Assembly (NCBI RefSeq): GCF_905163445.1
Contig: NC_053184.1
Location: forward strand, 248,001-312,000
Source: Pararge aegeria
Taxonomy: Eukaryota; Arthropoda; Insecta; Lepidoptera; Nymphalidae
Direction of reading: 5' to 3'
Length of the DNA: 64,000 nt
In this document: positions 1 to 11,945 of the stretch, one piece after another
Layout of the letters: each line of letters opens with the position of its first letter
How positions within the stretch are numbered: the stretch's first letter is position 1
Made by a program: the position numbers and the translations under genes
Notes under the pieces: generated by a model
What the model was told of the DNA's origin: nothing
The model's database searches: none
The model's input: the letters and a program-made list of their open reading frames with translations, nothing else

Positions 1-240
1 CGATTAGTGTAAATGATGTTAACCGTACTGATTGAATACAAAATAAATATTGAAACTTTGGAAACTATATTATGGGTTCGATTTATATATAAAGTCTCTC
101 AAGTCTGCCCATTCGCTCCACCATTTCCAAACAAAGCAAGTTCTACAGAAACCAAAATGGCTAACTACTCAGCAGAGGTTATTTTCTAAGTAGGTGAGTA
201 CATCTCGCGGTTTGAAAGGTACGGTCATTCTTTATGTTGC

Positions 241-609
241 GTGCAGATGAAGTTGCGAAGCCGATCGCGAACCAATACATGGTATCGTTTAAACTCAGGC
301 ACTGGCGAGTATGTCTCCTATCGGTTCGGCAGCCGAATAGGGTTCGCAAACGATATTGCGTCGACGCCTGTAAGAAGCAAGTCGACTGTCGATAACAATT
401 TTTTTATCGATCGCTCTCAACGAATAGCCCGATCAAGTTTGGTTATCTTCCGTTCACCCGCGCCGCCGCCGCAGGTCGTCGGCCGCGCCACCTCAGCGAG
501 CCAAGGTCGAGATGTACGCGCCCCCGCGAGCGTTGCCTCTGCGCGCACATCACTCGAACAGCTCCTTCGAGAATGTTTTCATCCGATCGGAGACGAATTT
601 ATGCATTAA
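241..609 (+). other. Unassigned 122-aa ORF
   Basis: An open frame with a GC-rich 3' half (RSPAPPPQVVGRATSASQG). No domain, signal peptide or splice evidence. It may be a 5' exon or promoter-proximal GC island of a gene outside the window, or chance. Confidence 0.15.
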
Positions 610-1738
610 ACAGCATACATAATAGAATGCGTGAATTGATATTCCACTACGTACAGGCTCGGCTCCGATACCGTTCGGCTGATTTGGATAACTGAGGGCT
701 GGCATGTGCTACGACCCAGGATTACACTTTTCATCAAGGTGGAAAACTGCGTCACATGTTTTGCAAAGTTCGGAATGCTAACATTTAGAAGGTATTTTAG
801 GTTTTTATGGTGCTGGAGTACCCGAAAAGAATTACGTTTTTTAATTTTTAATTATTAAGTTTAAATTGTTGCCTTGCATAAACAGAGTTTGTAAAGCGGA
901 CTGGTTTCAGGTAAGCGTTCAAAGAGACAGACACTTTATATTACTTTTTATATCAGTATTTAAACTAGTCAGGTTTTGTTTTAGGAATGATCTTGCGATC
1001 GGCTCGATATATACATACATATATTCGAGAAGTACGTACATCCTACGTACGAGTACCTACGTTTGAGATACGAGTAGTACGAACCTAACAGGATTAACGA
1101 TTGGCAAAAAAACGTCTTTATTTTGATATTATTAAAAAGCAGGGACTTCAAAAACAATTTTATGAATCTAAAGTATAGTGATGAGCACAATATGAAAAGT
1201 AAGAAATCGATATTTTGAAAGCCAGTCTTTCACCTAGCCGCTTATTATCGTTACAATGTACCGCTCAGACAACGACGCGACTTAAATGGTGTACCCAGCT
1301 TGAATTAATCGAGTATCCTAAGTCTGTAGTATGAAACATCTGGTAGCTTATCTAAAAACAGTTAGATTCGTTCAAAGTTATCGCAGACATTGTCAACGTG
1401 GAGGCCTATGCCTGGCTCAACGAGTATTCGCTCACGGTTGCTAAGGTTTACGACTATTATTATCTGCGTCCGTCTCGAGGATACAAGCTATCTGTATGCT
1501 AAATTTCGTCAACATCAATTTAACTTTGAATGGACCTTTATCTGCGTATCGCACGACTGATGTTATTTTGATCTATCAGTTACATACTCACTGTATCCCC
1601 ATACTTTTTTTTTATCTCGCGTATACTTCCGTTACTACCTATTTTCATACGCAACGTCTGTCTTCAGAATGCAAGCAGCTCTGTTCCACATCAAGATCGG
1701 TTGAGCAGAGTCTAACAGAGGTTTCTATTTAATGGGAC
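610..1738. other. Non-coding, no feature seen
   Basis: AT-rich sequence with only short chance ORFs on both strands; no repeat family recognised. Confidence 0.5.
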
Positions 1739-1844
1739 AGGAAATCGGTTATTGTAGGCAGACGAAGTCGCAGGTGCCGGCTATCGCTACTATTTTCGTA
1801 TTGGTTCCGGAGCAAAGTTGACGTTAAGCTTGGCATCCGCTGAA

Positions 1845-2053
1845 CCTGCGTGTATTTTGCCCAGCAGGGGCCTTTCTTTGGGGAAAACCTTTCGGGACAC
1901 CACCGCGCCAAGGGGAAGCTCTATGGTGCTGACCCCCACGGTGTTCCAACTTACAAACCGTCGCCTGATGATTGGGCCACGGGAATCGCAAACAATGCTG
2001 GGAGGCCGCGTTATCCGCGTGCGCTTTCTAAAAGGTCAGTCATAAAAAAATAA
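1845..2053 (+). other. Unidentified coding-like segment
   Basis: After a stop, the frame reads VYFAQQGPFFGENLSGHHRA and KGKLYGADPHGVPTYKPSPD, then DWATGIANNAGRPRYPRALS. It is denser in Gly/Pro/Asp than chance AT-rich ORFs here. It may be an exon, a domesticated fragment or part of an unknown transposon. No clear splice sites at its edges. Confidence 0.3.
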
Positions 2054-2194
2054 TAATATTTTCTACAAAAAATACTGGTCAATAATAGATTGACCAAAGA
2101 TATAGAGCGCCCAAAGCCAGCCTCTCGAATAAAAAAAACCAAAAGATCGCATTTGAAATCGAAAAAAAAAACAATTCAATTTATAAAATTTTAC

Positions 2195-3200
2195 CCTAAT
2201 TATTGAATTCAAAATTCAAAATTCAAAATTCATTTATTTCAAGTAGGCCTAATATAAGCACTTTTGAAACATCAAGTCTGTCTGTTTGTAGTGATTCTAC
2301 CACCGGTTCGGAAGGCAGATTCTACCGAGAAGAAGCCGGCAAGAAACTCAGCAGTTGCTCTTTTCCAACATCAACAATTTACATTTTGTATATTAACATT
2401 CATTTTTCTATCTTGTGAGAGCTGAAAGCGGAGCCGGATGCTTCCAAGCAACCTTGTCATTAAAAAATTCATCAATTGTATAGTAACCTCGCTCTAATAA
2501 ATGTGTTTTAACAAATTCTTTAAACTTGTGCATTGGCAGGTCCAAAATCACCTTAGGAATCATATTATAAAAGCGTATACTCAATCCCACAAATGATCCC
2601 TGTACCTTACGCAGACGATATGCAGATGACACTAATTTATGACCATTTCTTGTAAGTCGACTGTTTATGTCCACTTTTTGTTTATAAAGACTAATATGTT
2701 GTCTTACAAATACTATATTGTTATAAATATATTGTGAAGCTACAGTAAGTATGCCTATTTCTTTAAACTTCTCACGGAGGGATTCGCGTGATTTAAGTTT
2801 ATATATTGACCGTACAGCTCTTTTCTGCAATATAAATATAGTTTCGATATCAGCTGCTTTACCCCATAACAAGATTCCATAGGACATAACACTATGAAAG
2901 TACGCAAAATAAACTAGCCTAGCTATTTCAACGTCAGTAATCTGTCTAATTTTTCTGACTGCGTAGGCAGCCGAGCTTAGTTTACCCGCTAGTGAATCTA
3001 TATGGGCACCCCACTGTAGCTTATTATCCAAGGTCACGCCCAGAAAAACTGTGGAAGTCTCTATTTTTAGTGATTCACCATTTATCATTATATTTTTATC
3101 AATTTTCTTCAATTGCAAGTTCAACCTTCCATAAGAAGTGCAAGTTCATCAGTAGATAAACCTTGCTCTTCACGGTTTGTTATTTGGTCAATTTTGATCC
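2195..3200 (-). mobile_element. 5'-truncated CR1/Jockey-like LINE, copy A
   Basis: The ORF at 2408-3124 encodes the C-terminal part of a reverse transcriptase (VFLGVTLDNKLQWGAHID, VMSYGILLWGKAADI, ILQKRAVRSIYKL). Its 3'UTR ends in a GAATTTT-type short tandem repeat at about 2202-2235. A closely similar copy lies at 39605-40462 in a Ptp10D intron. The 5' part is missing, as is usual for LINEs. Confidence 0.85.
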
Positions 3201-6200
3201 CATAGTTGATCTCCTAGATAATGAAAAATAGTTAAAACTACGGGACGTCCGGAAGGGTTCTATGAGTGCGGTATCCGCGTGGCCAATACATATAACATTA
3301 ACCTTTAAATAAATGGGTGAAACTGAAATTAAAAGCTAGTAATTTAATCGAAATTCAAAAAAAAATCTTAGGAAGATCATAGCACATTTTAATAAAAATA
3401 AATTAAATCGATCACATCGCAAACGTCGTTTGTGCAGAAACGATGAATGCGCGTGTCTCTACGCGGCAGGACGCGGCTCCATAATAATCGCATAGCAATA
3501 AAAGCGCAATAGGCGAGAGGGGCCGGGGCGCGACCCAGTTGCGCGGCCGCGGCGGCTACCATTGACCCAGATTACGCCGACAGCCGCAGCACTCGCGCAG
3601 CACGACTCGCTTCACGCGACCAGCTCGCAATGTGGCCACCATTATACAAATTATAAGATCTATGAACACCAGCGGCCCCCTGCGGCTTCGTCAGTGTACA
3701 ACTCCTTACATGTTTCCCATACATATTTTCTGTCACTATCGTACACAATCAACCCCGACCCACCGCGTCGATGCGCCAGTCTGCCATCCTCGAGAAGCGG
3801 GCTATCTGCCTGACTGATAAGAGTTCAATGCATTCCGACAAATAGGCTTTCAATTATTAAACCCCTTTGGCACTAATTTTTATAATTCCTAACCCCCGAA
3901 AGAAAATTTATAAATGCATATTGCATAAACCAATTGTTAAAAATAAATCAATATTTAAAAAAGATTTCTCAAATACAACTGGTGGTTTCAGAGAAGAGTG
4001 TTTAAACAAAAAAATGCAAACATCCTGTATATAGTTAATATATATTGATATATAGCTGTACAAACTTAAACACTTCAACAAACCACTATGCAAATTATGG
4101 AAAGAATTTATTCTTTGCCAAGAAACTTTTGAAAATTCAATGGAAATAATGATTGATAGGTTTCTTCCTAAAATATTATTTCCCAAAGTGATTCATGTAC
4201 TTGTAATTAATCCAATTTGGTGAAATGCATATTAAATGAGTAATGTAGGCCGACATATGCTAATAAGAACAACTTCTTTTACCATTGGCAAGAAGCAGGC
4301 GTTACTTTGCGAGATATATTATGAAAATCAAGCTTAATTTTCTTAATATATCTTTTACTATTAGTAAAATCACAAACAAATCAAAGTTTTACTATAATGT
4401 TTCCTATCCCTCCAGTCTTTCCAAATAGCCACAGAATTAAAACTACTTGTCATTGTGCAGTAGTGGTCAGTTCATTGAATCTGGGTTGTGAAAATTTGTT
4501 TTTTTTTTGACCATAGAATGTGGGGCAATCAACCCACATAAAACAGCCTCTTGTTCAGTGGTAATATTTTATTAAAAAGCATTGGCTAACCCTCAATCCA
4601 ACTTTTTAGGCATTACAAATGATTGTAACAGATTGATGTGGGATCATAGGGACACCAGGGACCAAATGAACCTGAGCCGCAATAAGAAGAACCCCCCCCA
4701 CTGGGCAGACAGGGAACATTAAGTCAGCTTAAGGGATTGCTAGTGCACTACAGACATGACACAGTAGTGTAAAGCTTCTTACAAGGTGGCATCAGCAGTG
4801 CATAGTTTATTAAGATGATGACAATGTTGATGATACAATTTTAAGAAAAGCTATAAATGTACATATTATATTATATATATTTGAAAAGTATGTATGATAA
4901 AATGGTAACAAACAATTTAAAAATAATTATGATGCGAAAACCAGCAGGCATTTCGACTTAATAATTAGGTTAGGTAGGAGTTGCTTGTCTTGTAGGGAGT
5001 TGTATATCTATCCAATTATACTTTAAAAACTAATGAAAAAATTACTTTGCACCTGTTTTACATTTAATGAACTGGCTTATTTTCTCTTGTTAATAAGGAT
5101 GTTCATCTAGCAATGAGTACCATAAGGTTGGCCGGTACAGCCTGTGTAAAGCCTGTGTACAGCATTGTGTCATGTCTTGAGGTCCTAATGCAAAGGGACA
5201 GGACAAAGTCTCCCTTCTCATAGGAGAGGAAATACCAATGTAGTTCCCTATCAAATACCATTTCAATGGTTTAATAATCTATACCAATATAATTTTAAAG
5301 CAGAGGGCTTTACTTGTATGTATAAAAACACTTATTTCAGGACCAACCATCTGATTTGAATTAATTTTTTGCATTATAACATATGAAACTGCAGAGCCTA
5401 TTATATACATAGCAATGGCTCACAAGAAGTTCTAGTTCAAAATCATTTTATTTTCCTAATCATAGTTTATATGAAATCATAATATTTTGATAAGTGTTAC
5501 AGTAATTTGATAACTAAAAATTATTTTTGCAGAAATTTTATTAAAATGATTAAAATTTTTACAAATATGCTAACTATTATTATTTAAATAATAAATTGTT
5601 TTCAAGAAACAGTTAAAATTATATTTGATTAACTACCAATGTTCCAATGTTTTTTAATTGTACTAATGTTCATGAGTTGTTGTTTATTTTGTTATAAATA
5701 AGACTTGATACATTCAGTCCATTATGGACTCTGGTGATGTAAAGAGACCTGTATCTAAGTTGTTATCATAAGTCTTACTAGGCGTCTTGGAACTGAGGGA
5801 TACAAATTGACAAAATTGCGTATATATGTACAATAAGAAGCTCTCACAGAGCTCTTCATTCATGACATGACTTGCTAGTTTGCATTGATTGTGTTTCATT
5901 GTGATTAAATAACAACATTTGCACATCTATCATATCTTCACAAAGAGTCTACTTGGTATTCTAAGTGTGCGGTGTGATAAGATATGCAAATTGGCCTCCA
6001 TCAGGTTTGTGAAAAATATTTATGTAAGAGGCCCAGGTCTATGTCTATGTTGCTCCACACAACCAAGTCCTGCTGTGTTTTCACCTTTAGAACAGAACAC
6101 CCACATTACTTCTTTCTTTCAATTATAAGATCACTAATAATTAATGTGTGAGACAACCTTGAATTGAACTAAATATTTTTAGACTATTACAAAGGAACTT

Positions 6201-7143
6201 TCTTTACTGTTCTGCTGGTTACGGCCCCATAACGCTGTGAAACATGAAAAAAACGTACCCAAAGGAACAAAAGCGGCCGCTAGCGCCACTCGCGAGTCGC
6301 GAACAACTTCCTTGTCTCCAACTGTGACAGGAGGTTATAGGTATAATAGCCTATCTTCCTTCAATTAGTACATCACATGTCATTTTGGAGGTTGCATGAG
6401 GAAGTTAAGCGCTTCGTTTCAATGATGCACGAGATCCGTACACATTCTAGAATAACAGGAACTTGTAAAATGGCTCACAAAGGTGACGCATCGACACGAT
6501 CCGATCGAATATTCTTGGCGGACCCCGAGCATCCCGAAACGACCGCGCGATTTGTCGCTAGATACGGTCGTAGGCCGTCAGCGGAACCATTAAATACACT
6601 TTAATATACAAAATGCACAAACTTACAAGGCGATGAAAGTCTATTGTGGAAAGCACACGCACCGCAACGCGACAAGCGAGCTCTTTTGAACGCACACAAC
6701 TGCCTTTTGTAACTTCACAGTTCACGCTTTGTGTTACACACAAATACAAAACTTACGAAATTTTAACTCACACTAACTAAAATGGTGACAGTGAAAGTTA
6801 CTCCACAGAGTATACGTAGGATCAATGAGGTAGTATCTATGTTAGGCTGTGTCATACCCTGAGTATATTCTGCAATGCTAAGCAAAGAGGATATCAATGC
6901 TATAAATAACAGACATAATCTCACAACTGGATAAATGCTTGTATGATGAACATGAATGTTTTTCGGTGCTAGGTGTTAATCTGTAAATTATAACGATTTA
7001 TTTATTTTATTCATTAACATATTCAGCAGTCAGTCTAGATAGCGTTGTGTGTATTGTCGAAGTATATTTATTATTTATACATATAAGCTTGTAAAGAGTT
7101 AATGGCTTATGATGATTCACAGGCGATGATGTTATGTTATGAT
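3201..7143. other. Non-coding stretch with two GC-rich patches
   Basis: Mostly AT-rich and featureless. GC-rich, CpG-containing patches at about 3440-3620 and 6270-6580 could be promoters or exons of genes not resolved here; ORFs over them (3562-3813 and 6377-6604) have no recognisable domain. Confidence 0.35.
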
Positions 7144-7145
7144 TA

Positions 7146-7577
7146 TGGAGGGTAGAGGTAAGGAGAGTCATCTTATATGGGAGAAAAGTTGAAAAAGTGT
7201 CCAGTTGTTGCGCTAAATAACAGTTCAAAAATCCTCCACAATGGCGCTGGTGGATGCACAGGGTATGGTATGAATGTAGCAATCGTAGATGAATTGAAGT
7301 ATGCCGAGTTAAAAAATTTAATGTCATTATCGACTAAAGTAGTTAATTATTGAGAATTTCAACAACTTACGTTGTACAAAATATTGTGGTAAATATAACC
7401 TTACTTCCTAGTAACTCCATACTTCCTTGTTTATTTTTCAAGCCTACTCTAACAATATTTATATTTGGCGTTTCTTTTAAGAGTTACCCTGATGCAAATG
7501 TGGCGCCATCCTAATTTAATACATTTAAACGACACTTTTTCATATACACAGATGACTCTCCTTACCTCTACCCTCCA
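7146..7577 (+). mobile_element. MITE copy 1 (TA-flanked, 28-bp terminal inverted repeats)
   Basis: 432 bp with ends TGGAGGGTAGAGGTAAGGAG... inverted at the other end (about 28 bp), flanked by TA on both sides as in Tc1/mariner-type insertions. The 106-aa ORF overlapping it on the minus strand recurs in copy 2 and is part of the repeat, not a host gene. Confidence 0.85.
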
Positions 7578-7921
7578 TAGTTATGTTGATGTTGGTATGT
7601 TCTCTTCGCAATCGTGAGCGCCCTATCGAGCCATCACATCATCGTACTTGTCTATGATGTTAAGATTCCTCATACTGTGTATATCATAAGCCAAATGCAT
7701 TAAATGCAAACAAAACATACCCGTCAGGACATTTAAGTTTGATACAAATATTTTACAGGTATATTACAGGTTTTATTTCTAAAAGTTATACCAAACTTTA
7801 ATGTTTATAATATTTAAGTTAATATTGTATCAAAGCATAAGGCAACAAGTTGGCGGCTAATTTATAATGACGTTTATAATTTATTGTGTTATTTTTGATT
7901 TCTACCCATTTGAAAAGGTGG

Positions 7922-7982
7922 TCCGATCTAATTATCCGATCTTAAGGTCATTATGTCCTTAAGATCAAATAATTAGATCGGA
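7922..7982. repeat. Long inverted repeat (26-bp arms, 9-nt loop)
   Basis: Arms 7922-7947 and 7957-7982 pair with only two mismatches (CC at 7936-7937). Confidence 0.9.
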
Positions 7983-8181
7983 TATGTAACAAAATTAACA
8001 AGAAAGTAATGATATTAATAATGATAGGATCTAAAAGTTTACAAATTACGACGACACATGTTAGTTTATAAATCATAGTATTTGGTTATCGAATTAATGT
8101 CCCTTCTACATATAGGTGGGCATAACTTCTATTTTTTCTTAGTGAATTATTCTGTTGTGCTAAAACGGTTTTAATAAACTA

Positions 8182-8250
8182 TTTCTATTAAAATTCGTAG
8201 CATACCTACAATAAATATTATTATAGGAATGCTATGAATTTTAATAGAAA
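8182..8250. repeat. Long inverted repeat (27-bp arms)
   Basis: Arms 8182-8208 and 8224-8250 pair with two mismatches around a 15-nt AT-rich loop. Confidence 0.9.
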
Positions 8251-8506
8251 ACGGTGGATAGCATTCTGCGTACAAATGTGACTCAGATAATATATTTTCA
8301 AATAATTTTTAAATGATGCTTGGCTTGTGTAAGTCTGGAAACAAAACTATTTTCTATTTAGAAATCAATTAACTAGACTAATGTTTACTGGTCTATGTAT
8401 TAAGGTTATATAATCTGTAAGTGATACATGTTTTTAATCTGTGCAAACCACAGAAAATGAATTATTACTGAGAATTTGTTCAGGTGTATGGCTCTACAGC
8501 GGAGAC

Positions 8507-8550
8507 AGCGTAGACAGAGAAGTAAACTAACGTACTTCTCTGTCTACGCT
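8507..8550. repeat. Perfect 18-bp inverted repeat, 8-nt loop
   Basis: AGCGTAGACAGAGAAGTA (8507-8524) is exactly repeated in reverse at 8533-8550. Confidence 0.93.
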
Positions 8551-8581
8551 CTACAGTGACATGTTTAACTATTATTGCCTA

Positions 8582-9854
8582 TAGTCGTAAAAATTATGGA
8601 GGGTAGAGGTAAGGAGAGCCATCTGTGTATATGAAAAAGTGTCGTCAAAATGTATTAAATTAGGATGGCGCCACATTTGCATCAGGGTAACTCTTAAAAG
8701 AAGCGCCAAATATAAATATTGTTAGAGTAGGCTTCAATCACTCTAAACGCACGTTTGGTTATAATAAATCTGTAAGGTTATATTTACCACAATATTTTGT
8801 ACAACGTAAGTTGTTGAAATTCTCAATAATTAACTACTTTAGTCGATAATGACATTAAATTTTTTAACTCGGCATACTTCAATTCATCTACGTTTGCTAC
8901 ATTCATACCATACCCTGTGCATCCACCAGCGCCATTGTGGAGGATTTTTGAACTGTTATTTAGCGCAACAACTGGACACTTTTTCAACTTTTCTCCCATA
9001 TAAGATGACTCTCCTTACCTCTACCCTCCATAGTAAAAATGTAATAGGCCCGTTTTGATATTTGTGCAAGACCATAGAATGTAACTTGGAACGAAACTGA
9101 AAGAAACAATAAAATAAAAATAAATTACATACAGTGTTTTAAAAAATACGCCAATTTTTTTGGGACGTTAAATAATATGAAAGAATATATTGCGAGTATT
9201 CTTTTTGCGCTTACTTTATAGTAGCATGCAATTTATAATTGTTGCGAAACGTTCCGAAAACAGTTACGTTCTCAGTCTTTTTTTTTTATACTAGAGCTGT
9301 AACCATTTTTTTACTGAATATCGAAATTGAATATTTTGTAGTTATCTTTACTGCAAAGAATGAGCTTGGTTCTCAAAATGGGTTCTAAATAATGAGTCTG
9401 TGTTGATGTATCTGACCAAGCGGCACATGACTGAAGCGTCCCCGCGCGCACTGCGCAGTTTTTCGTTCCTCATCTTGTAAAGTTGACTGTGCGCTCGTTT
9501 AAGTTTGATATATATTGCTTACTATTACGTTAACTATGGCTCTTCTATTTTGGACATTAATTTAAACATAGTGATTTGACTCGATTTTTGTGTTTGTTGT
9601 TATTTAGTACTAACTCTGTTTCAACATGTTGAAAAGTGGACGTATAATCAACAGCCAGTCTCGCATATTGCTTGTGAAGTTAAAGGAATACTTTGAACAA
9701 ACGAACACTTTACAATACATAATAATATCAATCAAGTACTGATACAAACTCGAATTGATTTATCGTGAGTATCGAGTCCCGAGTCTTATGGTTCCATAAC
9801 TAGTTACGTCGCGATGACAAATGTCAAAACGGGCCTATTACATTTTTACGACTA
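8582..9854 (+). mobile_element. Second TA-flanked non-autonomous DNA element, host of MITE copy 2
   Basis: The right end (about 9822-9854) is the inverse of the left end TAGTCGTAAAAAT (8582-8594) plus GTAATAGGCCCGTTTTGA (9040-9057), the two parts of the left end being separated by MITE copy 2. TA flanks at 8580-8581 and 9855-9856. Without the insert it is about 840 bp. No transposase was seen. Confidence 0.7.
8597..9030 (-). mobile_element. MITE copy 2, inverted and nested in another MITE
   Basis: 434 bp, nearly the same as copy 1 but in reverse orientation, again with 28-bp inverted ends and TA flanks. It interrupts the left terminal repeat of the element at 8582-9854. Confidence 0.85.
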
Positions 9855-9859
9855 TAGTC

Positions 9860-10929
9860 TGTGGTAACGAATAATAAAAAAAAATATAGGTACTGAGGTG
9901 CAAGAATGCCGTCTACTCAAAGTAGCGGTATAAACTTTATACCAATGAAAATAAAATGTGAAAATGCAGTTGTTTTAATATTTTAATACATAGTAGTAGC
10001 TCATGATTTATTTCGTAAAACAAAACCACAGAGTGTTCAAACATCAAAATTGAAACTACATAAATCTTTGAATGTTATTTTAACCTCCTCCTCCATGAAA
10101 TGTAGGTATTTCGACAAGAATGCTAATAAGTTTTTATAAATACATAGATACAAGTCTGCAGATTATTATACTCCATGCTAAAAATATGCTTAACAATTTT
10201 TTTTTGTTGTCCCGGGTTAGATCAAAAGTTAATGTTATCGTTAACAGTAAAATGGGTTTTATGACCGAGTTAAGCACTGCTTTATATTTCGATTGCAAAG
10301 AAATACTGAAATTTACAACACAAAAAGTTTTTTTAAGTCTGTACCAAGTAAAGTGTAAAATTACTGAGTACTTAATACTTTATACTTACCAACCACATAG
10401 GAATATCGAATCAACCAGCAACCCGTGCGATACTCATTATTGTGGTTATAAGTGGTCTTCACCATCATGTTAACTTGACCAAACGGTACACCGTTTCAAA
10501 CAATAAAAGAATTTTCCAAATAGGTTAGTAAATGAAATGACAAGCTCTGAAAACATAAAAAAATTAAGAATCTCCTCCATTTTTAACTATTTTTATTATA
10601 ACTATAGCCAAACTCGATGTGGAATTTATGTAAACAAACCAAATTGACTTTAAATCACGATTAATAGGGTTGCCACACTTTAAATAATCAGCAATCGTAA
10701 TTTTATCACCATTTTTGAACTATATTTAAGTAACAACCCTATATTGTAGTAATTATTATAGAATTTCGCAGATTAGTAACAATTGGTCCTTTTTTGATCA
10801 ATCGTCAAATTGACTACAAAAGGTATGAAATGATGATATTTTTTTCGATTAACGCACTTGGTTACGATGAGTGATCCTGATCTACCCAACTCGAGTAGAC
10901 TTGGAAGCGTAGTGAAATTTTCTAAGCAA
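9860..10929. other. Non-coding, no feature seen
   Basis: AT-rich. The 117-aa ORF at 10120-10473 is low-complexity Lys/Tyr/Ile-rich and unsupported. Confidence 0.45.
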
Positions 10930-11945
10930 ACTAAAAGAGCGAGTCCAGAAATGGGCCTCATAAGAAGGCTCAGAGTTCACTCAGCGGGCGATGGAGAGAT
11001 TTATGCTCGGAGTATCTCTATGTGATCAGATCAGAAATGGGGAGATTCGTAGAAGAACCAGAGTTACCGACATAGCTCAGCGAGTCGCGAAGCTGAAGTG
11101 GCACATAGTTCGGAGAGAGGATGGACGTTGGGTCCCAAGGAGCTGGCACATAGTTCGGAGAAAGGATGGATGGACGTTGGGTCCCAAGGAGCTGGCACAT
11201 AGTTCGGAGAGAGGATGGACGTTGGGTCCCAAGGAGCTGGCACATAGTTCGGAGAAAGGATGGATGGACGTTGGGTCCCAAGGAGCTGGCACATAGTTCG
11301 GAGAGAGGATGGACGTTGGGTCCCAAGGAGCTGGCACATAGTTCGGAGAAAGGATGGATGGACGTTGGGTCCCAAGGAGCTGGCACATAGTTCGGAGAGA
11401 GGATGGACGTTGGGTCCCAAGGAGCTGGCACATAGTTCGGAGAAAGGATGGATGGACGTTGGGTCCCAAGGAGCTGGCACATAGTTCGGAGAGAGGATGG
11501 ACGTTGGGTCCCAAGGAGCTGGCACATAGTTCGGAGAAAGGATGGATGGACGTTGGGTCCCAAGGAGCTGGCACATAGTTCGGAGAGAGGATGGACGTTG
11601 GGTCCCAAGGAGCTGGCACATAGTTCGGAGAAAGGATGGACGTTGGGGTCCCATGGTGCTGGAATGGCAGCCCCGCAATAGTAAGCGCAGAGTTGTTCGA
11701 CCCCCAACGATTTTTTTTTAGCTAAGAGCGAGTGATAAAAAATAACAACCGGCTAAGTTTTTTGTGGGCTTCTTCTTAGACCAGGGCGCGTTTGGAACCC
11801 TCGTAGCTTTAGTTTTAAGTAGGCGAATTTATTTATCGCCATCAACTCACTCCTATGTCATTTTTTACATGTAATGTACGCATCAAAAGTGCCATCTATG
11901 TGCCTATTTGAATAAAGAAATATTTGACTTTGACTTTGAAAAACG
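10930..11945 (+). mobile_element. RTE-like LINE 3' remnant containing an expanded tandem array
   Basis: TQRAMERFMLGVSLCDQIRN and RTRVTDIAQRVAKLKW (about 10975-11100) form a C-terminal segment widespread in RTE-type LINE ORFs. After the tandem array the same frame resumes as GRWGPMVLEWQPRNSKRR (11637-11695). The 3'UTR block GACCAGGGCGCGTTTGGAAC (near 11780) and the tail TTTGACTTTGACTTTG end the element. A related 3'UTR piece is at 56925-57015. Confidence 0.75.
11102..11662 (+). repeat. 45/49-bp tandem array with a 94-bp higher-order unit
   Basis: Twelve monomers alternate between 45 bp (GAGAGAGGATGGACG type) and 49 bp (GAGAAAGGATGGATGGACG type, one extra GATG). Six 94-bp pairs follow one another almost without change. 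In the LINE frame the monomer reads HIVRREDGRWVPRSW. Because 94 is not a multiple of 3, long ORFs appear in several frames; these are by-products. Confidence 0.93.

Noticed and set aside
7007..7327. 106-aa minus-strand ORF, with a 69-aa relative at 8849-9058
   Set aside because: Same sequence within two MITE copies; repeat-internal and unlikely to be translated.
11102..11662. CRISPR-like array
   Set aside because: Monomers are contiguous with no unique spacers, and the DNA is animal.
11018..11707. 229-aa repetitive protein on the minus strand and the four near-identical plus-strand ORFs
   Set aside because: All are frames through the 94-bp tandem array within a LINE; no sign of a host gene.
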